DNA from: Sva-07 sp963716235
GTDB lineage: Bacteria; Actinomycetota; Acidimicrobiia; Acidimicrobiales; Ilumatobacteraceae
Length of the DNA: 64,000 nt
Reading direction: 5' to 3'
Assembly: GCA_963716235.1 (NCBI GenBank)
Contig: CAVQTE010000022.1
Location: forward strand, 1-64,000
Below the pieces are notes generated by a model. It ran no database searches. It was given only the letters and a program-made list of their open reading frames with translations, and was not told the origin of the DNA. Positions 57,720 through 64,000 of the stretch are shown here, piece by piece. The stretch's first letter is position 1. Every line of letters begins with the position of its first letter. Position numbers and translations under genes: made by a program.

Positions 57720-60058
57720 ATGCACACATCGCCCGTCGCTCCGTTCGCGGGTCTCACCGAGGCCGAGGTCGAGTCACGCGTCGCCGCCGGCCAGGTGAAC
57801 ATCGTGCCCGCGCCACCTGGTCGTTCGTTCGGTCAGATCGTGGTGGCCAACACGTTCACGATCGTCAACGCGATCATCTTCACGCTGTTCGTCCTCGTGG
57901 TGATCTCGGGAAACCCGAAAGACGGGCTGTTCGTCGGTGTCGTCATCGCGAACTCGGTGATCGGGGTGGTACAGGAGGTGCGATCGCGCCGTGAGCTGCA
58001 TCGTCTGGAGGTCATCACCGAGCCCAGGGCAAACGTCGTGCGCTCTGGGCGATCGGTGGACATCGCGACGGAGGAGATCGTCATCGACGACTTCGTGGAG
58101 CTGCGTCTCGGCGGCCAGGTGGCCGTCGACGGGCTCGTGTTGGAGTCGACCGGGCTTCGCCTCGACGAGTCGATGCTGACCGGCGAGTCGCTTCCCGTCG
58201 AGAAAGCGGTCGGGGACGAGGTGCGATCGGGGAGTTTCGTCGTCGCAGGCAACGGCCTCTTCACCGCCACGGCGATCGGTGCCGACAGCTACGCCAGCCG
58301 CCTCGCCACCGAGGCCAAGCACTTCGAGCCGGCGCAGTCGCAGCTGCGGGCCGGCGTCGACCGGATCCTGCGTTGGCTCACCTGGGTGATCCCGGTCGCG
58401 ACGATCTTCTTGTTCCTGAACCTTCTCGCGAGCGAGGACGACTGGCAGGACGCGCTCCTCGGCACCGTTGCAGCCTCGGTGGCGATGGTGCCCGACGGGC
58501 TGGTGCTGTTGACCAGCCTGGCGTTCATGGCCGGCGTGATCGCGCTGGCCCGCCGCAATGCGCTCGCCAAGCAGCTCTCGACGGTCGAGGTGCTGGCGCG
58601 GGTCGACGTGCTGTGTCTCGACAAGACCGGGACGATCACGACCGGCAACATCGGGTTCGCCGCGCTGCATCCGGCGCCCGCCCGGTCCGAGGCGGAGGTG
58701 ACCGAGGCGTTGCGAGCGTTGGCGGCGGTCGACACGGTGCCCAATGCGACCATGGCGGCGATCGCTGCCGAAGTCGGTACCGAAACCAGTCTGGGAGGTC
58801 GACCACGTCGAGCCGTTCGACAGCGAGCGGAAGTGGTCGGGCGCCTCGTTCGCCGGTCGTGGCTGGTTCTACCTCGGCGCCCCCGACTTCCTGCTGCGTG
58901 CCGATGATCCGTTGCGAGCGCTGGTCGAGACGCTCAGCATGCGAGGGCCAACGATTGTTGGCCGTCGTGGCATCGCCGGCCGGCCCCGTCGATGGCGGCC
59001 TTCCCGCGGATGCCGCGACCCTGGCGATCGTCGAACTCGAAGACGAGATCCGCCCGGACGCTCCGGAGATCCTGGCCTACTTCGCCGAACAGCAGGTGAC
59101 GCTCAAGGTCATCTCCGGCGACAACCCGGACACGGTTGCGTCGATCGCCCGACGGGCAGGGCTGGCGGTGGTCGGGGAACCGATCGACGCCCGCGACCTG
59201 CCCGAGGCCATCGGCGATCTCGCCGAGGCGCTCGAGCAGTCGACGGTGTTCGGACGCGTGGCCCCGCAGCAGAAGCAGGCCATGGTCAACGCCCTGCAGT
59301 CACGCGGTCACGTCGTCGCCATGACCGGTGACGGTGTCAACGACGTCCTCGCGCTGAAGGATGCCGATCTCGGCATCTCGATGGGGTCGGGCAGCGAGGC
59401 CACCAAGGCAGTTGCCGATCTCGTCCTCACCGACAACGCCTTCTCCAGCCTGCCCGCCGTGGTCAACGAGGGCCGCAAGGTGATCAACAACGTCGAGCGG
59501 GTGTCGAAGCTGTTCGTCACCAAGACCTCGTACGCGGTGTTGCTGACGTTCGTCGTCGGAATCCTCGACAGCCCGTTTCCGTTCATCCCGCGACAGTTGA
59601 CGCTGATCGGTACGTTCAGCATCGGTGTTCCCGGGTTCTTCCTGGCGCTCGCACCGGAGGTCGATCTGATCCGCCCGGGCTTCCTGCGTCGGGTGCTGTG
59701 GTTCACGGTTCCGGCCGGGATCGCCATCGGGTCGGCCACGCTGGCTGCCTACGAGGCGTCACTCGAGATCACCGAGCTGCCGTTGGACCAGGCACGAACG
59801 CTCGTCACGGTGACACTGCTGGCTCTCGGCCTGGTGGTGCTGGCGGTGACGAGCCGGCCACTTCGCCCTTGGAAGGCGGGCCTCGTTGCGCTCATGGGGC
59901 TCAGCTATGCGGTCGTCTTCGCGGTGCCGTTCCTGCGGGACTTCTTCGAGTTGGAGCTGTTCTGGAGTTCGGCGTGGTGGTACTCGGCGGCGGCGGTGGT
60001 CAGCGCCGGTGTCGTGGTCATCGCCATCCCCCGGATCACCCGCCCCATGCTCCGCTGA
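57720..60058 (+). CDS. P-type cation ATPase, CtpE-like (two frameshifts)
   Basis: A heavy P-type ATPase of 779 residues. It has the TGES loop (MLTGESLPVEKAVGD), phosphorylation site CLDKTGTITTGN, and hinge MTGDGVNDVLALKDADLGISMG. Helix-4 motif SVAMVPDGLVLLTSLAFMAG lacks the CPC of heavy-metal pumps and resembles mycobacterial CtpE, reported to move calcium; that specificity is an inference. One extra A near 58785-58787 and two bases missing near 58950 split the frame; correction gives TEPVWEVDHVEPF and REGQRLLAVVASP. The stop codon lies inside the 49-nt palindrome that follows. Confidence 0.87.
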
Positions 60059-60100
60059 CTGTCACGCGTGGTGTCAGACACCGTGGGTGACAGTCAGCGG
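60052..60100. terminator. 49-nt palindrome spanning both stop codons of convergent genes
   Basis: CCGCTGACTGTCAC at the left pairs with GTGACAGTCAGCGG at the right, around the core GGTGTC-A-GACACC centred on 60076. About 21 Watson-Crick pairs, two G-T pairs and one mismatch are counted per arm. The TGA of the P-type ATPase (60056-60058) and of the P450 (60096-60094) are symmetric inside the arms. It is a likely bidirectional terminator or transcription barrier without a U-tract. Confidence 0.65.
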
Positions 60101-61315
60101 TTGAGGAGGACCGGGAGGTTGCGGGGGCCCCGCACCTGGCCGTTGGCCCAGGTGGTTTCGATCGGAGGTGTCGAGTGTGTAGTTCGGGAACGCCCGCAGC
60201 CACTCCTGCAGGGCCACCACCATCTCGAGCCGGGCGAGGTTGGAGCCGACGCAGCGGTGGATGCCGAGGCCGAACGCGACGTGGCGGTTGTTCAGGCGAT
60301 CGATGTCGAACACGTCGGGGTTCTCGAAGGCCGCCGGGTCGTGGTTGGCGGCCGGGAACGTGACGAGCATCTGGTCGCCGGGGTGTACCGGGCAGCCGCC
60401 GATCTCGGTCTCGCCGATGACCTTGCGGGCCATGGTGACCGGCGCGTAGTAGCGCAGCACCTCCTCGTTGGCGGTGTTCCACAGCAGGTCGTCGTTGTCG
60501 ACGGCGACGAGACGTTGGACCTCGTCGTTGTGCTGGGCGAAATGCCACAGGCCCGAACCGATCGCACTCCAGGTGGTGTCGATGCCGGCAACGATGAGGA
60601 GCCGGATGTAGCCGAGCTTGAGGTTCCAGTCGACCGGCTCGCCGTCGATCTCGGCGTTGGCGACCAGCGTGAGCATGTCGTCTTTCGGGTTCTCGAGCCG
60701 GTCGCGCAACAGCACGTCGATGTACTCGCCCATCTCCGTGGCGACGGCGATGCGCACTGCGTTGTCGCGTGGCGCCAGCTGGAAGTTGCGGTAGATCCAG
60801 TCGCGGAACATGTCGGCGTCTTCCTCGGGCAGGCCCGTGAGGATGCAGATGCCATGGACCGGGATGTGTTGCGAGTACTGCTCGGCGGCGTCGGCTGTGC
60901 TCGCACCGTCGAGGTCGGCGATCAGCTTGCGGCAGAACGTGCGTAACTCGGCTTCGAGCGGTGCGACCTTCTTCGGGCTGAACGCGGGCAGCAGGAGACG
61001 GCGGTGCCCGTGGTGTTCGGGTGGGTCGGATGTGATCGGCGGCGCCGGGGAGCGTGGCGCATCCGTCCGACCCACGTTGACCCAGATCGACGAGAAGTGT
61101 TCGGTGTCGTTGGCGACCGCAGCAACGGCCTCCATCGTGACCGGCATGAACGCACGGCCGTACCGCTCGGTCGTGGCGACCGGGCACTGCTCGCGCACCG
61201 AGTTCCAGATGTCGATCGCGTTCGGACCCCACTGGTCGTCGAGCCAGTCCCAGTCGGTCAACCAGTTCTCGACCGGTGGCATCTCGACGTGTTCGCCCCC
61301 GTAGGCCATCTGCAT
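60094..61315 (-). CDS. Cytochrome P450 (C-terminal frameshift)
   Basis: A soluble bacterial P450 of about 406 residues. I-helix VAGIDTTWSAIGSG, ExxR in NEEVLRYYAPV, and heme loop FGLGIHRCVGSNLARLE are intact, with SDPPEHHGHRRLL in the C-helix. The annotated frame overruns to 60074 with Pro-rich nonsense. Correcting one base near 60158 gives the usual ending TTWANGQVRGPRNLPVLLNR and a stop at 60094-60096. The start is ATG 61315 with AGGA upstream; an in-frame codon at 61354 is less likely. Fatty acid, steroid or aromatic hydroxylation are possible; the substrate is unknown. Confidence 0.87.
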
Positions 61316-61457
61316 CCCCCATTCCTGACCACCGATGAGCGGCCGCCAGAGCAAAGCTAGTCGCCGAACCGACCCGTCGGCGGACCGACACCGGGTGGCC
61401 GACCGGTTCGCAGGCGAATTACGTGGTAGCCCGCATCAGGCCACCCTCGGAAGAACA

Positions 61458-61463
61458 TATTGT
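61458..61463 (+). promoter_or_regulatory. Putative -10 box of the receiver-domain gene
   Basis: TATTGT ends 6 nt before the GTG at 61470. It supports this start over the longer open frame from 61335. Confidence 0.5.
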
Positions 61464-61469
61464 GACCAC

Positions 61470-61826
61470 GTGTCGGTCCGTCGGGTTCTTCTCGTTGACG
61501 ATCACCCCGCATTCGCGGCGTCGGCGCAGGCGCTGCTGACCCACGAGGGTTTCGACATCGTCGGAGTGGCAGCAACCGGCGAGGATGCGCTGGCGATGTG
61601 CCGCACACTTCGGCCCGAATTGCTGCTCCTCGACATCCACCTGCCGGGGATCTCCGGGCTCGATGTGGCCCGGGAACTGGCTCGCACATCGTGCCCGCCG
61701 GCGATGATCCTGATCTCGAGCGACACCGACGCCGGCGCCGATCCGATGGTGCTCTCGGCCCCCGTGCGGGGCTTTCTTCCCAAGCGAGACCTGACGTGCG
61801 CGGCGATCGACGCTCTGCTCGACTGA
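61470..61826 (+). CDS. Single-domain response regulator (receiver only)
   Basis: A 118-residue stand-alone CheY-like receiver. The acidic pair is in LLVDDHPAF, the phosphoacceptor Asp in LLLLDIHLPGISG, the switch Ser in LISSD, and the Lys in FLPKRDL. There is no DNA-binding output domain, so it must act through a protein partner. The start GTG 61470 is backed by the TATTGT box. Its end overlaps the start of the histidine-kinase-like gene by 31 bases. Confidence 0.85.
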   Translation: MSVRRVLLVDDHPAFAASAQALLTHEGFDIVGVAATGEDALAMCRTLRPELLLLDIHLPGISGLDVARELARTSCPPAMILISSDTDAGADPMVLSAPVRGFLPKRDLTCAAIDALLD

Positions 61827-63415
61827 CCGCACTGTGGGCAGTGCTGGCAGTCGGTGCCGGCATCGCATCGGTCTGGGTCCCTGTGTCACGGGGAGCGCTC
61901 GTCCCCTCGATCCTCGAGTTGACCGTGGGCTGGACACTCTTGATCGCTTCGTTGCTCCTCGCGCGGCGCACGCCAACAACTGCCGCGCTGTTCGGACTCG
62001 CCGGACTGACGTGGATCGGCGTCGGCCTGGCACCGTTCGCCGGCACGCTCGGCGAGCAGGTGTTGGCTCGGCTCGCGTTGGTGCCCACGGCACTCATTGC
62101 GATCGCGGCGATTGTCGGTCCCCGCCGATGGCCCACCGGATATCGAATGATCCTCGTGGCGTTGGTGTCGGCAACCGCGATCGTCGCCGGAGCGGGTTGG
62201 TACCGGTTCTCGATCTTGGTCATCGGTCTGCTCACGCTCGCGAGCACCGTCCCCGGCACCGGCTCGACCAACTCCGGCTCGGATCGTGTCAGGATCGGAT
62301 TCGGCGGTGGGCTGATCGCGGTGGGTGCGGTGGCTGCCTCTGCCAACGCGGCATCGCCGCAGTTCGTCGCCAATCTGCACGACATCGTCTTGATCGGCGC
62401 AACGGCTGCCATCACGTTGGTGGCTCGGCGCGAGCGTGCCCTGTCGACCACTGACGGAATCGAACTCGGCGAGCCATCCGCACTCGCCGAGTCACTCAGT
62501 GCTGCACTCGGCTGCGGTCCGCTGACCATCGCCTTCCCCAGCCCGGCCGGTACGTGGCTCGATCCATCGGGACGCACACAGACGCCCCGCTCCCCCGGCG
62601 GCCCAGTCCAGTCCGCGACTGGCACGACGATCGCCTGGCTGTCGCCCGCCGTCGACCTCGACCTCGACCCCGAGTCGGCCGTCACCGTTCGTCGCATCCT
62701 CGAGACCGCCTCCGACACAGCAACGCTGCGAGAAGGACTCCGTCGCCGCGCCACCGAGATCGACCGGTCACGCGAACGGCTCCAGACCGCTGCCGAAGGC
62801 GAACATGCCCGGCTGATCGTGCTGCTCGAATCCGGGCCGCTGGCTGCGTTGGCACGAGCGGGCACGCTGCTCACACAGACCGCGAGCGGGCGGAGCCTTT
62901 CAGCACGAGTCGCCGACGCCGAACGCGTGCTCACCGACGTCGTTCGCGGCCTGCACCCGGTGGAGGCGGACGGCGGGCTGGTCGAGGCGATCGCGAAACT
63001 CACCGACCGGTCACACGCCACCTTGGTGATCGACCCGCAGGTCGACCTCGAGACCGGCCTCGGACCGACCGAGCGGGAGGTCGTCTGGTTCACCTGCGCC
63101 GAGGGCCTCGCAAATGCAGCCAAGCACGCGCCGGGTTCGGCGATCGTGGTGCGACTGGAGACCGGCCCGGCGGGATACGTGCTGACCGTGAGCGACGACG
63201 GTCCCGGTGGGGCCGACGCACCCGGGTCGGGGCTGTCCGGCCTGCGTGAGCGAGCCGGAGCCGTCAGTGGCAGCCTGACCGTCGAATCCACGAAGGATGG
63301 CACCACGCTTCGCCTCCTCGTCCCAGCTCGTGAGGAAATCGCGTGCTTCCACGTAGCCGGTACCGCGTCAGCCCCGATTCGCACGCCGATCGAGTTCGGC
63401 ACGGTGGGTGCATGA
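61796..63415 (+). CDS. NarL-partner-type sensor histidine kinase lacking the usual phosphoacceptor His
   Basis: A 539-residue membrane protein. Six or so helices (residues about 10-200) are followed by a linker and a C-terminal HATPase_c domain with N-box EGLANAAKHAP and G-box VSDDGPGG. In HPK7-type kinases the dimerisation helix reads E-R-x-R-I-x-R-x-L-H-D-G. Here the aligned stretch is EHARLIVLLESGPL (from E336), with Glu345-Ser-Gly where His-Asp-Gly is expected. His337 is eight residues away from the expected spot. GTG 61796 is the likely start, overlapping the receiver gene; the stop overlaps the next ATG (ATGA). Confidence 0.78.
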   Translation: MRGDRRSARLTALWAVLAVGAGIASVWVPVSRGALVPSILELTVGWTLLIASLLLARRTPTTAALFGLAGLTWIGVGLAPFAGTLGEQVLARLALVPTALIAIAAIVGPRRWPTGYRMILVALVSATAIVAGAGWYRFSILVIGLLTLASTVPGTGSTNSGSDRVRIGFGGGLIAVGAVAASANAASPQFVANLHDIVLIGATAAITLVARRERALSTTDGIELGEPSALAESLSAALGCGPLTIAFPSPAGTWLDPSGRTQTPRSPGGPVQSATGTTIAWLSPAVDLDLDPESAVTVRRILETASDTATLREGLRRRATEIDRSRERLQTAAEGEHARLIVLLESGPLAALARAGTLLTQTASGRSLSARVADAERVLTDVVRGLHPVEADGGLVEAIAKLTDRSHATLVIDPQVDLETGLGPTEREVVWFTCAEGLANAAKHAPGSAIVVRLETGPAGYVLTVSDDGPGGADAPGSGLSGLRERAGAVSGSLTVESTKDGTTLRLLVPAREEIACFHVAGTASAPIRTPIEFGTVGA

Positions 63416-64000
63416 CTACACGACTCATTTCCACCGTCCCGATCACGCTCGTCACTGCCGCAGCGCTCACCCTCGTCGCGTGCAGCTCACCGCCCACGCG
63501 GGCCGGCCAAGCGGTCGACCCCGTGACGCTCACCTCGGAGACGACCGGCGGAGCGGGCGGCACCGGCGGAGACGTTCTCGCCCAACTCGTCGAGCTCACC
63601 AGCAACGAGCCGGTGCAGGTCACCGAACCGAAGGGAGCGGCGTACAGCGACGACTACGAAGGTGACATCATCGAGGCGCTCCAGGCCGGCACATTCGACC
63701 TCAGCGTCGTACGCGCCGACCGCCTGGCGATGGCCGGGGCCGACTCGCTCGCTGTGTTGCAGACACCGTTGCTGGTCACCAACGACGCCCAGGCAGCGGC
63801 GATCGCAGCCGATCCGGTTGCCGACGACCTCATGGCCGGCCTCGACGACATCGGACTCACCGGGATCGCGCTGGTCCCGGGCGGGCTACGCCATCCCTTC
63901 GGCTACAACACCGCGCTGCACGGTCCGGACGATTACGCCGGTTCCGTGTTCAACACGAGGTACGGCACCGGCGTCGACGCGATCTTCGGCGCCCTCGGGG
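63412..64000 (+). CDS. Solute-binding lipoprotein, TRAP/DctP-like (3' truncated)
   Basis: A lipoprotein running off the window. The signal peptide has lipobox LVAC (VTAAALTLVACSS). After a Gly/Thr-rich linker, VLAQLVELTSNEPVQV, DIIEALQAGTFDLSVVRADRLA, VLQTPLLVTNDAQAA and VPGGLRHPFGYN match the order of segments in TRAP-type solute-binding proteins (DctP family). It is coupled to the histidine-kinase-like gene by ATGA, which suggests it may deliver or sense the signal for that kinase. Family assignment is moderate because only 196 residues are seen. Confidence 0.68.
   Translation, partial: MTTRLISTVPITLVTAAALTLVACSSPPTRAGQAVDPVTLTSETTGGAGGTGGDVLAQLVELTSNEPVQVTEPKGAAYSDDYEGDIIEALQAGTFDLSVVRADRLAMAGADSLAVLQTPLLVTNDAQAAAIAADPVADDLMAGLDDIGLTGIALVPGGLRHPFGYNTALHGPDDYAGSVFNTRYGTGVDAIFGALG

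Noticed and set aside
60059..60093. P450 C-terminus running to 60074
   Set aside because: The tail is Pro/Gly nonsense, while the other frame gives a family-typical ending and a stop at 60094-60096 inside the palindrome.

Overview
The window is a gene-dense, high-GC stretch of an actinobacterial chromosome. Four things suggest an Acidimicrobiia (Ilumatobacter-like) or related lineage: strong codon bias, an F420-dependent LLM oxidoreductase, two cytochromes P450, and many start codons lying 6-8 nt behind a TANNNT box, the usual look of actinobacterial leaderless promoters. The lineage is inferred from gene content only. No rRNA, tRNA, CRISPR array, IS element or prophage was recognised, and no gene-free stretch exceeds about 300 bp.

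Layout. 0-6 kb: the end of a class V aminotransferase; a three-gene cassette of two paralogous ferritin-like diiron proteins and a small CxxC protein behind a tandem GGAAC-N3-GTTCC operator; purE-purK; a pirin. 6-12 kb: an MFS exporter, trmB, azlCD, a PH/SHOCT membrane protein and a flotillin-like SPFH protein. 12-20 kb: a minus-strand TauD-like dioxygenase / amidohydrolase / Baeyer-Villiger monooxygenase group, then ktrAB, a lipoprotein and the ribosome-assembly GTPase engB. 20-31 kb: a KASIII-like synthase, a TetR/MMPL divergent pair, a PhyH dioxygenase, two ABC ATPase-permease pairs, an F420 oxidoreductase and a geranylgeranyl-reductase-like flavoprotein. 31-38 kb: a VOC protein, a serine beta-lactamase-like hydrolase, a DUF222/HNH protein, a heavily frameshifted P450, a membrane protein and nitronate monooxygenase. 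38-44 kb: a class III aminotransferase, a D-2-hydroxyacid dehydrogenase, a sigma factor divergent from a small winged-helix protein, and a second SPFH protein. 44-55 kb: cydA-cydB-cydDC (cytochrome bd oxidase and its ABC exporter) divergent from nifJ plus a dihydroorotate-dehydrogenase-like gene. 55-64 kb: an M23 peptidase, a second class V aminotransferase, a CtpE-like P-type ATPase, a P450, a receiver/histidine-kinase pair and a truncated solute-binding lipoprotein.

Two window-wide patterns matter for reading the annotation. First, about 20 genes carry small indels. Most are loss of one base in a homopolymer or of two bases in a CG repeat. In 12 of 13 genes checked (purE, the lipoprotein, the KASIII-like gene, mmpL, VOC, serine hydrolase, HNH, sigma, cydA, cydB, nifJ, P-type ATPase and the second P450), correcting the inferred bases restores an exact multiple of three with family motifs intact. 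The window therefore looks like an uncorrected draft consensus rather than a decaying genome, and split genes are listed here as single spans. Second, intergenic gaps carry repeated palindromes: a 50-nt GTTTGCG...CGCAAAC element (three copies), a roughly 52-nt CCGAAATGTGCG...CGG element (two copies, both between divergent genes), and GGNGTCAGACNCC hairpins at convergent gene ends.
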